Assembly: GCF_030369615.1 (NCBI RefSeq)
Contig: NZ_CP128494.1
Location: forward strand, 1,755,501 to 1,819,500
Length of the DNA stretch: 64,000 bases
Direction of reading: 5' to 3'
Source: Geobacillus stearothermophilus ATCC 12980
GTDB taxonomy: Bacteria; Bacillota; Bacilli; Bacillales; Anoxybacillaceae
Shown here: positions 10,066-17,857 of the stretch, one piece after another
Layout: each line of letters starts with the position of its first letter
Numbering within the stretch: the stretch's first letter is position 1
Program-made: the position numbers and the translations under genes
The notes under the pieces: model-generated
Told to the model about the DNA's origin: nothing
Databases searched by the model: none
Seen by the model: only the letters and a program-made list of their open reading frames with translations

Positions 10066-10118
10066 AAGTCCCTCGCTCGTTTATGCGCAAGGATATGAAC
10101 ATTATGTGACAATCTTCG

Positions 10119-10850
10119 TCATTTTCTTCCCCCGGATTGGGCAAGGACGCGCAGCAACTTTACCTCATGCGGTGTCAGCTCGCGGTATTCGCCGGGGCGC
10201 ATCCCTTTCAAATCGAGAAACGCGTACCGCTCCCGCTTCAGCTTCAGCACCTCGCAGCCGATCGCCTCAAACATGCGGCGCACTTGCCGGTTTCGTCCTT
10301 CGTGGATACGGATTTCCACAATGGCTGTCCCCTTCTTCCGGTCGGCGGAGAGCAGCTTCACTTTGGCTGGCGCCGTCATGCCATCTTCCAGCTGCACTCC
10401 TTGTTCGAGCCGTTTCAGCTGCTCGTGCGTTGGAATGCCTTTCACTTTGGCAATGTACACTTTTTCAATTTCATACCGCGGGTGCATAAGCAGGTTGGCA
10501 AAGTCGCCGTCATTCGTCAACAAAAGCAGTCCAGACGTATCGTAGTCAAGCCGCCCGATCGGATAAATGCGTTTGTCCAGATCTTTGAAAAAATCGGTCA
10601 CCACTTTGCGGCCTCTGTCATCTTTGACGCTGGAAATCACCCCGCGCGGCTTGTACAGCAAATAATACACCGGCTCTTCGCGCTCGATCGGGATGCCGTC
10701 GACTTCGACATCATCGCGCGGCCCGACCTTGACGCCAAGCTCCTTGACGACGCGGCCGTTCACTTTCACCCGCCCTTGCAAAATGAGTTCTTCCGCCTTG
10801 CGCCTTGACGAGATGCCGGCGCGGGCGATCACTTTTTGCAACCGTTCCAT
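10119..10850 (-). CDS. rluB: 23S rRNA pseudouridine synthase RluB (YpuL)
   Basis: A 243-residue RsuA/RluB-family pseudouridine synthase. The S4 RNA-binding domain covers residues 1-60 (ERLQKVIARAGISSRRKAEE). The catalytic motif GRLDYDTSGLLLLTNDG contains the essential Asp102. The C-terminal signature EGRNRQVRRMFEAIG is present. It modifies a uridine in 23S rRNA helix 89 in homologues. Located as in B. subtilis between spmB and resA, but a terminator after spmB suggests separate transcription. Confidence 0.93.
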   Translation of the reverse strand: MERLQKVIARAGISSRRKAEELILQGRVKVNGRVVKELGVKVGPRDDVEVDGIPIEREEPVYYLLYKPRGVISSVKDDRGRKVVTDFFKDLDKRIYPIGRLDYDTSGLLLLTNDGDFANLLMHPRYEIEKVYIAKVKGIPTHEQLKRLEQGVQLEDGMTAPAKVKLLSADRKKGTAIVEIRIHEGRNRQVRRMFEAIGCEVLKLKRERYAFLDLKGMRPGEYRELTPHEVKLLRVLAQSGGRK

Positions 10851-10943
10851 TCTCTCTCACCTCTTTCATCATCTTACCCTTTCCGTCTAACAGATACAAG
10901 TACGGCACTTTTATTTTTCACCTTTCCCGTCCCCTTTGCAAAC

Positions 10944-10965
10944 AAAAAACCCGCCGGACGGCGGG
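10944..10965 (-). terminator. Terminator of dacB-spmA-spmB
   Basis: CCCGCC/GGCGGG hairpin (10950-10965) followed on the minus strand by six Ts, about 20 bases after the spmB stop. Confidence 0.9.
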
Positions 10966-10982
10966 AACGAAAAAAGGCGCCG

Positions 10983-11516
10983 CTAGCGCCCGAATACAAA
11001 CAAAACGATGAAAACAGAAACAATAAAGCTGAGAATGTCGGCCAAAATGCCGACTTTTAACGCATCGCCCATTTTTTTGACGCCGACGGCGCCAAAATAG
11101 ACGGTGAGCACGTAAAGCGTCGTCTCCGTACTGCCTTGGATCGTAGAAGCAAGGCGCCCGATGAACGAATCCGGGCCGTAAGTAGCGATCAAATCGGTCG
11201 TCATGCCGAGCGCCGCCGTGCCGGAAAGCGTGCGGAGAGCCGCAAGCGGAACGACTTCGGCCGGCAGTCCAATGGCATCAGCCAGCGGTTTGATCACTTC
11301 CATCATGGCATCAAGCGCCCCTGAGGCTCGGAAAATGGCGACCGACACCAACATGCCGACCAAATACGGGATGAGCGAAAACGCGATCTCGATCCCTTCC
11401 TTGCCGCCTTCCACAAACGCTTCGTACGTCGGCACTTTCTTTGCTGTACCGTAAAGCAAAATAAAAGCAATGAGCGCAGGGATCAGCCAAACAGAAAGAA
11501 GTTGGACGATAGCCAT
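10983..11516 (-). CDS. spmB: Spore maturation protein SpmB
   Basis: A 177-residue membrane protein of the nucleoside-recognition (Gate) family, needed with SpmA for spore core dehydration in B. subtilis. Hydrophobic segments include LLSVWLIPALIAFILLYG at the N-terminus and ILSFIVSVFIVLFVFG at the C-terminus. Start chosen at ATG 11516, which shares one base with the spmA stop (TAATG); a 33-base upstream extension has no support. Length equals the B. subtilis protein (178 aa). Confidence 0.93.
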   Translation of the reverse strand: MAIVQLLSVWLIPALIAFILLYGTAKKVPTYEAFVEGGKEGIEIAFSLIPYLVGMLVSVAIFRASGALDAMMEVIKPLADAIGLPAEVVPLAALRTLSGTAALGMTTDLIATYGPDSFIGRLASTIQGSTETTLYVLTVYFGAVGVKKMGDALKVGILADILSFIVSVFIVLFVFGR

Positions 11517-12112
11517 TATGGCTTCCTGCCTTTCCGCATCCGTTTCCAATAATAGTACCGGTCAATCAATACCGCCCCAATCGTCGAAATCGTCGAAGCG
11601 ACGATCGTCGTCCCAATGATCTCGCTCGGCGCCGCTGAACCGTACGTCATGCGAATCGAGATGACAGTCGTCGGAATGAGCGTAATGCCTGATGTGTTCA
11701 TGGCCAAAAACGTCACCATCGATCGGCTCGCTTCGTCGCGGCCGCCGTTGAGCTTTTTTAGCTGCTCCATCGCCTTTATGCCCATCGGCGTCGCCGCATT
11801 GCCAAGGCCGAACATGTTGGCGACCATATTCGAGACGATATAGCCAAGCGCGGGATGGCCGGGCGGCACCTCTGGAAACAAGCGGCGTACGAGCGGCATA
11901 AACAGGCGCGCAACGTTAGCAAGCAAGCCGGACCGCTCGGCAATCGCCATCAACCCGAGCCAAAAGACTAAAATGCTGATCATGCCGATGCTGATCGTCA
12001 CCGCCTCTTTCGCGCTTTCAAACACCGCCTTGTTCACTTCGTCCATCGTGCCGTTGGCCGCCGCAAAGACGATGCCAATCACCGCCATCATCACCCAAAT
12101 GAGGTTAACCAT
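11516..12112 (-). CDS. spmA: Spore maturation protein SpmA
   Basis: A 198-residue integral membrane protein of the Gate family; partner of SpmB. It starts with a hydrophobic helix (LIWVMMAVIGIVFAAANG) and contains GLGNAATPMGIKAMEQL and NTSGITLIPTTVIS typical of the family. Overlaps the dacB 3' end by 8 bases and spmB by 1. Expected in the mother cell under sigma-E with dacB. Confidence 0.93.
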   Translation of the reverse strand: MVNLIWVMMAVIGIVFAAANGTMDEVNKAVFESAKEAVTISIGMISILVFWLGLMAIAERSGLLANVARLFMPLVRRLFPEVPPGHPALGYIVSNMVANMFGLGNAATPMGIKAMEQLKKLNGGRDEASRSMVTFLAMNTSGITLIPTTVISIRMTYGSAAPSEIIGTTIVASTISTIGAVLIDRYYYWKRMRKGRKP

Positions 12113-13253
12113 CGCTTCTCACACCTAAAAAGCGAAATACTTGCCATAAAAACCCTCGGCCGCTTTCTTCCTTTCCCGGTTCATACAGCAGCGGCACCGA
12201 ATCAACCGCCTTTTGATGCAAATAAAGCACCACCTTTCCGACCTCTGTCGGTGCCTGTTCTGGGTATTCTTTCCACTCTTTGCGCGGCTTCAGCAAATAC
12301 ACTTTCACCCGCAGCCCGCTCTCCTCTTTATCGGTCACCGGATATCGCAAATCGCGGACCGCCTGCAGCCGCCCGCGGTAAAACGGATCAGAAATTTTGT
12401 CGACCACCCGCTCGCTGCTCACTTTGGCGATGTGATAATGAGAAAATCCATATTCGTACATAGCGATATGGTCATTCCAATCGTCCGGTGCATCCAACGT
12501 CACGGCGATCAAATCGATGCCGCCTTTGGACGCCGTCGTCACGAGCGTGCGATGGGCTCGTTTCGTATAGCCGGTTTTGCCGCCGGTGCAATATTCGTAA
12601 AGACTTGTCAACAACTTGTTTTTATTTCGCCACACACGCGCGCCGTCTTCGCCGGGCGGAGCGGGGGCGCGGTACACTTTCGTTCCGGAAATGCGACGAA
12701 ACTCTTCGTTTTTCATCGCGTATTGCATGAGCAACGCCATATCATAGGCCGTTGAGTAATGGTTTTCCGCATCGTCCAATCCGTGCGGATTGGCAAACTC
12801 TGTGTCGCGCATCCCGATTTCAGCCGCCTTTTTGTTCATTAAAAACACAAACCCCTCGACGCTGCCGCCGACATGTTCAGCGATGGCCACCGCCGCGTCG
12901 TTGCCGGAACGAAGCATCAGCCCATATACCAAATCGCGCAGTTTGATTTTCTCCCCTTGGCGCAAGTAAATTGACGACCCTTCGGTCCGGACAGCGCGGG
13001 CGCTGACCGTCACCGTGTCGTCCATCTTCCCCGATTCAATCGCCAAAATGGCGGTCATAATTTTCGTAATACTGGCGATGCGCCGTTTTGTATAGGCATC
13101 CTTGGCAAACAAAACCCGCCTGGAATGCTGCTCTATCAAAATCGCGCTTTTTGCGCTCACCCCATCCATAGCGCGCATCCGCTCTGGAACAAATGCCATA
13201 ATCCCCGCAGCGAGTGCAAGAATGAGCGCAATGAGCCGCTTCTTCTTATTCAT
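12105..13253 (-). CDS. dacB: DacB, sporulation D-alanyl-D-alanine carboxypeptidase (PBP5*)
   Basis: A 382-residue serine peptidase of the S11 family acting on spore cortex peptidoglycan. A signal peptide (residues 1-25), the SITK active site, SGND and KTG (GGKTGYTKRA) boxes, and a C-terminal domain with a terminal amphipathic anchor. The frame stays open to 13358, but the family start is MNKKKRLIALILAL at 13253. The nearest strong Shine-Dalgarno (AAAGGAGG, about 20 bases upstream) is unusually far, so the start is not certain. A sigma-E promoter is visible at 13380-13407. Length matches B. subtilis DacB exactly. Confidence 0.93.
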   Translation of the reverse strand: MNKKKRLIALILALAAGIMAFVPERMRAMDGVSAKSAILIEQHSRRVLFAKDAYTKRRIASITKIMTAILAIESGKMDDTVTVSARAVRTEGSSIYLRQGEKIKLRDLVYGLMLRSGNDAAVAIAEHVGGSVEGFVFLMNKKAAEIGMRDTEFANPHGLDDAENHYSTAYDMALLMQYAMKNEEFRRISGTKVYRAPAPPGEDGARVWRNKNKLLTSLYEYCTGGKTGYTKRAHRTLVTTASKGGIDLIAVTLDAPDDWNDHIAMYEYGFSHYHIAKVSSERVVDKISDPFYRGRLQAVRDLRYPVTDKEESGLRVKVYLLKPRKEWKEYPEQAPTEVGKVVLYLHQKAVDSVPLLYEPGKEESGRGFLWQVFRFLGVRSDG

Positions 13254-13379
13254 CTCATATCGGCGAGGATCCCCCTCCTTTAAGGAGCGGAGAGGAATCG
13301 CCTGTTCCTCCTTTCCATTCAACCTGAAATGAGTGCAATAGAGGGAAGATCGCGACATACCAAGGCCATGTTCTGTACA

Positions 13380-13407
13380 AGTGTATGCGCCGGTGGGACA
13401 AATATGA
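13380..13407 (-). promoter_or_regulatory. Sigma-E promoter of dacB-spmA-spmB
   Basis: Minus strand: -35 TCATATT (13401-13407), 13-base spacer, -10 CATACACT (13380-13387). Both boxes match the mother-cell sigma-E consensus (KMATATT, CATACAMT). Transcription would start about 120 bases before the dacB ATG. Confidence 0.82.
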
Positions 13408-13475
13408 TGAAAAATTGCGGCAAAACCTACCGGGGCGGCGCTTCCGGCGAACTACCCCCGAAACGGCCTTCATCT

Positions 13476-13502
13476 AAAAAAAGAAGCGGGGTCTTCCCCG
13501 CT
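13476..13502 (-). terminator. Terminator-like hairpin beside the IS remnant
   Basis: AGCGGGG/CCCCGCT (4-base loop) followed on the minus strand by TC and seven Ts. It abuts the right end of the IS200/IS605 remnant, so that element probably inserted next to a terminator. Confidence 0.8.
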
Positions 13503-13505
13503 CGG

Positions 13506-13690
13506 GTGAACTCCCCACCGCCTACGCTTCGCTTAGAGGCGGGGGACTTCAAGCGACTTGTGCGTGTTCGCCGAACGGTAAGCCACACACAATTACGCTT
13601 CCCTTCATTCCGAAGGTGTCCGTTCTAACCATATTCGATCGTATGGATTGGCTAAAGCCTACCAACATTCAGCTGAGGCTGTCCCAAAAG
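13506..13690 (-). mobile_element. Remnant of an IS200/IS605 right end (omegaRNA-like), perhaps with another IS end
   Basis: Reading the minus strand, 13665-13506 ends in a large hairpin (CCCCCGCCT...AGGCGGTGGGG with inner CTAAGCGAAGCGTAG) followed by AGTTCAC. That is the same ending as the intact TnpB element at 43830. The body (e.g. ACGGACACCTTCGGAATGAAGG) looks like a TnpB 3' end/omegaRNA scaffold, but no tnpB frame survives. At 13675-13690 GAGGCTGTCCCAAAAG resembles the ends of other transposons. Together with flanks this accounts for the gene-free stretch 13254-13757. Identification is by pattern only. Confidence 0.55.
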
Positions 13691-13757
13691 ATCGTCCTCT
13701 TTGAGAGAGATACAATATATCGTGTCGCCGAAGTGATTTGTTCCTACCTCTTGTAAT

Positions 13758-13790
13758 AAAAAAGGGTGTCCCGTTGTGTTTGGGACACCC
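13758..13790 (-). terminator. Terminator of the sodF-like gene
   Basis: GGGTGTCCC/GGGACACCC hairpin (13764-13790) followed on the minus strand by six Ts, about 20 bases after the stop codon. A similar hairpin closes yqjQ at 47239. Confidence 0.93.
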
Positions 13791-13812
13791 TCAGACTTCT
13801 TTCGGAAAGATG

Positions 13813-15069
13813 TTAAAACGGCTGCCAGCGCAGCTTCCGCGCCTCATGAAAACGCGCTTCGACATCGCGCCAATTGACGACGTTCCACCAATGTTCGATG
13901 TATGCCGCCCGGTCGTTTTTATATTGCAAGTAATAGGCGTGCTCCCATACATCGAGCACAAGAAGCGGAATCACATCCCATTGCGCCATGTGCTGGTGTT
14001 TTTCCGCCTGCAAAATTTCCAGACGGTGCGCTCGCGGCGCCCAAACGAGCAGCGCCCAGCCGACCCCTTCGGCGCTTTTCGCCGCTTCGGTGAAATGACG
14101 GCGAAAGGCGGTAAAACTGCCAAAATCGCGCTCGATTTGCGCCCGCAGCTCCCCGCGCGGCTCGCCGCCGCCCTCTGGATGCATGTTGTACCAAAAGATT
14201 GTATGCAAATAATGCCCGGAGCCGTGGAACGCCGCTTCCCGCTCCCAATGCTTCAGCAGTTCAAAATTGTTCGTCCGGCGCGCTTCGGCCATCATGCGCA
14301 CCGCCTTGTTCAGACCATCGACGTAGCTTTGATGATGCTTCGTATGGTGAAGGCGCATAATTTCTTCGGAAATATGAGGTTCAAGCGCATCATAGCTGTA
14401 CGGCAAAGGCGGCAGCACATGCCTGCCAGGCGGGATCGGCTGTTGCCGCTCTTCGTCATGAAGGTCCGAAGGGAGCGACGAAGCCGGTTCTGCCTGTGCT
14501 GTTGCCGAATCAAAAGGCTGCTCCGACTCTTCCTCCCGCTTCCCCTCTTCGCCGACGTCCAGCCGTTCTTCCTCGCCGTCTTCGCCAACACCGCCCGATT
14601 CAACCAGCGGCGCTTCCTCTTCCAGAAACAGCGCCTCTTCGTCTTTTTCGGCGGCCGAAAAGTCCGCAAGACGGACGGCCCGGTTGTACACGTCGTCAAC
14701 AAGACGCTGGAGTTCGGAAACCGCTTCCTCTGTCCACGCACCGTTCCGTTCGTCAATATACGCCAACAAGGAAGAAAGGCCAACATCCTCAGCTGCCCCG
14801 CGCACGGACAAGGCATGCTCCACCTGCCTTCCCCATTCGGCCGACTCTTCGGCATAGCGGCAAAGCGCGGCGGCGTATACGTCATCAACAAGGCGCTGAA
14901 GCTCGCGGACGGCCTCTTCCGTCCACTCGCCGTCATGCGCGGCAATGAACCCGCACAGCGACGAAGCGCCATCCGTGCTGGCTCCGCGCAACGCCAACGC
15001 TTTCTCAACTTGTCTTGCCCATTCGTTCACCTCAGCGGCATACTGGGCGAACTTCTCTTGATCGTTCAT
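13813..15069 (-). CDS. sodF: SodF-type Fe/Mn superoxide dismutase with a duplicated N-terminal module
   Basis: A 418-residue protein. Residues 220-418 form a complete Fe/Mn superoxide dismutase: expected ligands His241 (LHHTKHHQSYV), His289 (FHGSGHYLHTIFW), Asp373 and His377 (DVWEHAYY). The FHGSGHYLH variant is typical of the SodF branch. Residues 9-69 and 71-131 are two copies of a module (EWxRQVExALxxRGA ... WTEEAVxELQRLVDDVY), followed by a very acidic Glu-rich linker (about 138-210). I chose ATG 15069 because of AGGAGGAGG upstream; the frame extends to 15168 without a ribosome site. No signal peptide. The longer size compared with B. subtilis SodF (281 aa) comes from the second module and linker. 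The module's function is unknown to me. Confidence 0.9.
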   Translation of the reverse strand: MNDQEKFAQYAAEVNEWARQVEKALALRGASTDGASSLCGFIAAHDGEWTEEAVRELQRLVDDVYAAALCRYAEESAEWGRQVEHALSVRGAAEDVGLSSLLAYIDERNGAWTEEAVSELQRLVDDVYNRAVRLADFSAAEKDEEALFLEEEAPLVESGGVGEDGEEERLDVGEEGKREEESEQPFDSATAQAEPASSLPSDLHDEERQQPIPPGRHVLPPLPYSYDALEPHISEEIMRLHHTKHHQSYVDGLNKAVRMMAEARRTNNFELLKHWEREAAFHGSGHYLHTIFWYNMHPEGGGEPRGELRAQIERDFGSFTAFRRHFTEAAKSAEGVGWALLVWAPRAHRLEILQAEKHQHMAQWDVIPLLVLDVWEHAYYLQYKNDRAAYIEHWWNVVNWRDVEARFHEARKLRWQPF

Positions 15070-15217
15070 TTGGTAAAAACCTCCTCCTGCTTTTTTCGCC
15101 ATATCGTATGCCTGCTTGCGGAAATCGTTCTTGTCCGCATTCACCCAAATTTTTGGCTGCTCATACATAGAGGAGCGAGGGCATACTCAGCTGAAAAAAC
15201 AGAAGGAGGGGAAAAGC

Positions 15218-15361
15218 ATCTATTACGTCCAAGGCATGCAGTCGCCGCTGATGGCCGACCATATGGCGCGCGAAGAATGTTACTACTTGCAAAAGCTGGC
15301 GGAAACGACCGGCGAAGTGAAAGCTCCGGCCTGCGATCCGACCAAGCCGCGCACACAATAG
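15218..15361 (+). pseudogene. Short DUF2935-like C-terminal fragment or tiny protein with an ATC start
   Basis: The frame after a near-perfect Shine-Dalgarno (AAGGAGGGG) begins with ATC at 15218 and encodes about 47 residues, IYYVQGMQSPLMADHMAREE then CYYLQKLAETTGEVKAPACD, ending at TAG 15361 and followed by a strong terminator. DHMxREExYYLxxLA looks like the C-terminal part of DUF2935-type proteins. Either it is a remnant, or a small protein translated from a rare ATC codon (or ATG mutated to ATC). An ATG further upstream at 15116 is in frame but lies inside the divergent sodF leader. Confidence 0.4.
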
Positions 15362-15370
15362 TCCATAAGA

Positions 15371-15407
15371 AAAAAAGCGGTTCGCCCGAAGGAACCGCTT
15401 TTTCTTG
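15371..15407. terminator. Bidirectional terminator
   Basis: AAGCGGTTC/GAACCGCTT (15375-15400) flanked by As on the left and TTTTCTT on the right. Serves the small plus-strand frame and the minus-strand gene at 15461. Confidence 0.9.
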
Positions 15408-15460
15408 CCCGTATAGCCGTTTTGCCGGCCCCGCCAAGCACGGAACACACGGCTTTTGTT

Positions 15461-15865
15461 TCACTGCGGCGCGCGCTCTGGCAAGCGGCACTCGCCGGTT
15501 TCCGCCCATTCGCTGACAAGCGCCTGCAGCGTTTTGGCGTCTACCTCAGCAAAATAACGGCGCAATTCCTCTTCATCATGAATGTAGACGCGCTTTCGCT
15601 TCCGATACGCCGGATTTTTCCATAAACAGACAAAAGCAATGATGTCGCGCAAACGAATGTCGCGCCCGTTAGCCGTAAACAGTGGATCGCTTTCATACGG
15701 CAGCCAATCAAGCAGCGCCGCCTCAAAATGGCGCAAATACAACACAGACAGCGTCCGCTCTTCGCCGCCGTCGCGGTACGTGACTTCCGATCGGTTGAAG
15801 TAGTCCTCAAACGTATTCGACTGCGATTTTTGCAATTCTTCGCCGTGCAGGCGGCAAATGTTCAT
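15461..15865 (-). CDS. Conserved protein of unknown function (ypuI position)
   Basis: A 134-residue soluble protein without a signal peptide or membrane segment. It starts at ATG 15865 just after a GGAAGGGG-type ribosome site. It is rich in charged and aromatic residues (LYLRHFEAALLDWLPYESD, RKRKRVYIHDEEELRRYF). It occupies the place of ypuI between scpB and dacB but does not resemble the YpuI sequence I remember, so I give no symbol. The 46-base gap to scpB suggests co-transcription with scpAB. Confidence 0.8.
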   Translation of the reverse strand: MNICRLHGEELQKSQSNTFEDYFNRSEVTYRDGGEERTLSVLYLRHFEAALLDWLPYESDPLFTANGRDIRLRDIIAFVCLWKNPAYRKRKRVYIHDEEELRRYFAEVDAKTLQALVSEWAETGECRLPERAPQ

Positions 15866-15911
15866 GAGCGCACCCCTTCCCGGTCAGCCGTTTTTTCTTT
15901 AGTTTACCATA

Positions 15912-16541
15912 TTACGGCTGTCCGTCGCTCAAATTTTCCGCCAATTTTCCGAAAAACAAGTCAGCTTCCCGCTCAACCTCGCCATCGTCCGTCCATTCTG
16001 GCAGCGGCGGCAGTTCTTCAATCGTTTTCAGGCCGAAATAGTCGAGAAATTCGGCCGTCGTCCCGTATAAAATCGGCCGCCCAGTCCCTTCGGCGCGGCC
16101 GACTTCTTTAATGAGCGCCCGCGCCATGAGTGTCTGCAGCGGCTTGTCGCTTTTCACGCCGCGGATTTCCTCGATTTCAGCGCGCGTAATCGGCTGGCGG
16201 TAGGCGATAATGGCGAGCGTCTCGAGCGCCGCCTGCGACAGCGGCGACGCTCCCGGCGCTTCGACCAGCTTTTTCAAATACGGAGCATACTCTTTCTTCG
16301 TCGCCAATAAAAACACGCCGCCCAGCTCGACCAGCTGAATGCCGCGTTCTTCGCGGCAGCAGTCTTCCTGGAGCGCCGCCATCACTGCTTTCGCCTCCGG
16401 CTCGCCAATATCCAAAACAGCGGCAATTTGGGCAAGCGACAGCCCCTCGTCGCCAGCGGCAAACAACAGCGCTTCCACGATCGCTTTGAATGGAGCCGGC
16501 GCACCAGCAGCGCTGTTTGTTTTCATTTCCTTTTGGTCCAT
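15912..16541 (-). CDS. scpB: Segregation and condensation protein ScpB
   Basis: A 209-residue winged-helix protein of the SMC-ScpA-ScpB condensin. The family motifs [40 protein letters not shown] and [18 protein letters not shown] are all present. I chose ATG 16541 ([10 protein letters not shown]) after GGGAGAAGGGAGA; the track-length frame to 16610 lies in repeat sequence. Separated from scpA by an unusual 311-base gap containing a duplicated repeat. Confidence 0.93.
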   Translation of the reverse strand: MDQKEMKTNSAAGAPAPFKAIVEALLFAAGDEGLSLAQIAAVLDIGEPEAKAVMAALQEDCCREERGIQLVELGGVFLLATKKEYAPYLKKLVEAPGASPLSQAALETLAIIAYRQPITRAEIEEIRGVKSDKPLQTLMARALIKEVGRAEGTGRPILYGTTAEFLDYFGLKTIEELPPLPEWTDDGEVEREADLFFGKLAENLSDGQP

Positions 16542-16640
16542 TCTCCCTTCTCCCCTTTCCTTTTTCACCGTTTTGATCGCAACTGCAGCCATCTTGCGGC
16601 TTCCCGGCATTTTCCGCGAAAATGCAGGACTGGCGCGTGA

Positions 16641-16762
16641 TTTTCATCCCCGGGTGAAGGGCAAAACGTTGCCCATGAGACTTTTTCGTGAAGATGCGCA
16701 TGCCTTGAGCAGACATTTTCACGCCTGGGCGAAGAGCAAAACTTGCTCATGAGCCTTTTCCG
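16641..16762. repeat. Two diverged direct repeats with internal hairpins in the scpA-scpB gap
   Basis: Copies at 16641-16688 and 16716-16762 share TTTTCAxxCC-GGG-GAAG-GCAAAAC-TGC-CATGAG-CTTTT. Each contains a small palindrome around the GCAAAAC core: GGGCAA/TTGCCC in copy 1, GAGCA/TGCTC in copy 2. The compensated changes in the stems suggest the hairpin is maintained. The gap 16542-16852 holds no gene. Confidence 0.8.
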
Positions 16763-16852
16763 AATCAGCAGCTGTCCGTCTCTCCTTCGCACCGACCATC
16801 AGCCGATGGGCCCAGCAGGCAAAAGGAAAGCGGTCCGCCATCGCGAACCGCC

Positions 16853-17614
16853 TCAACCGGCCAGATGATTGGCGGCGAGAAACAAATCGCTGAAATTCCG
16901 CTCTTGCTCAACGATGATTTTATTTTGTTTCATTAATTCCAAAATAGCCAAAAAAGTGACAACGATATACGAACGGTCGCAGGACGGAAATAACTCATAA
17001 AAGTTTTTCCGTTCTTTCGCCTGCTGCAGTTCATGCAAAATTTCCGCCATCCGCTTTTCAACGGAAATATCTTGGCGGGCAATTTTCGTCCGCATCGGTT
17101 TTTGCAGTTTTTTGCGGCGCAACAGTTTTGACAGGGCGCCGAGCATATCGTAGACGTTGACATCAAGCGGCGCGGACGCTTTTTTTTCATCGGCGTACGC
17201 GCTCAAGTCACTCGGGGGTTTTGTAAACAGAAGCGCCCGTTCTTCTTCGCGCCGCTTCAGCTCGCGTGCAGCTTCCTTAAACTTTTTGTACTCAAGAAGC
17301 CGCTGCATCAGCTCTTCGCGCGGATCGTCCGCCTCGGCGAATTCCAAGCTGTCGTCTTCGGCGTGTTCGTCGGACACCGGCAGCAGCATTTTGCTTTTCA
17401 TCGCCAACAGCGTAGCCGCCATAACCAAATATTCGCTGGCGATATCAAGCTCAAGCTCTTGCATGGCGTGAATGTACGCCATATACTGTTCCGTAATTTG
17501 CGCCACCGGAATGTTGTAAATATCGATCTCATAGCGGTTGATTAAATGCAAAAGCAAGTCAAGCGGCCCTTCAAACGCTTCAATTTTGACGTTATACGGC
17601 ACTTGCACATCCAT
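16853..17614 (-). CDS. scpA: Segregation and condensation protein ScpA
   Basis: A 253-residue kleisin subunit of the bacterial condensin. The N-terminal domain shows YNVKIEAFEGPLDLLLHLI and LDIASEYLVMAATLLAMKSK; the C-terminal winged helix ends VVTFLAILELMKQNKIIVEQ. It bridges the SMC heads in chromosome organisation. The promoter at 17684-17712 faces it. Confidence 0.95.
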   Translation of the reverse strand: MDVQVPYNVKIEAFEGPLDLLLHLINRYEIDIYNIPVAQITEQYMAYIHAMQELELDIASEYLVMAATLLAMKSKMLLPVSDEHAEDDSLEFAEADDPREELMQRLLEYKKFKEAARELKRREEERALLFTKPPSDLSAYADEKKASAPLDVNVYDMLGALSKLLRRKKLQKPMRTKIARQDISVEKRMAEILHELQQAKERKNFYELFPSCDRSYIVVTFLAILELMKQNKIIVEQERNFSDLFLAANHLAG

Positions 17615-17683
17615 CCCACCATTTTTCCGCAGCCATTCCCCGCGCCGATGCGCACATTGGAGAACCTTGCTGGCAATATACTT

Positions 17684-17758
17684 ATTGTATCATAATTCCG
17701 CGGCGAAGCGAACGGAAATGAGACGGTTTTTGCCTCGAACGCCATGAAAACGTATAAT
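17684..17758. promoter_or_regulatory. Divergent promoters for scpA (-) and the DUF309 gene (+)
   Basis: Minus: -35 TTCGCT (17707-17712), 17 bases, -10 TACAAT (17684-17689). Plus: -35 TTGCCT (17730-17735), 17 bases, -10 TATAAT (17753-17758). Both are good sigma-A matches. Confidence 0.75.
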
Positions 17759-17857
17759 ACAAGGAGAGCCCTGCCGCAACGCCGGCAGCTGCACGGCTTT
17801 GCCTGGCAACAAGGTCGCCTACCGCGAAACACGCCTCGGCGAAAGGAACGATGGCCC

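Noticed and set aside
13738..15516. 592-codon plus-strand open frame opposite the sodF-like gene
   Set aside because: It is antisense to a clear dismutase, lacks any ribosome site and has the Arg/Pro/His-rich composition of a GC-rich antisense shadow.
15461..15865. Assignment of the 134-residue gene as YpuI (DUF3907)
   Set aside because: Position fits, but length and sequence differ from the YpuI I remember; kept as unknown.
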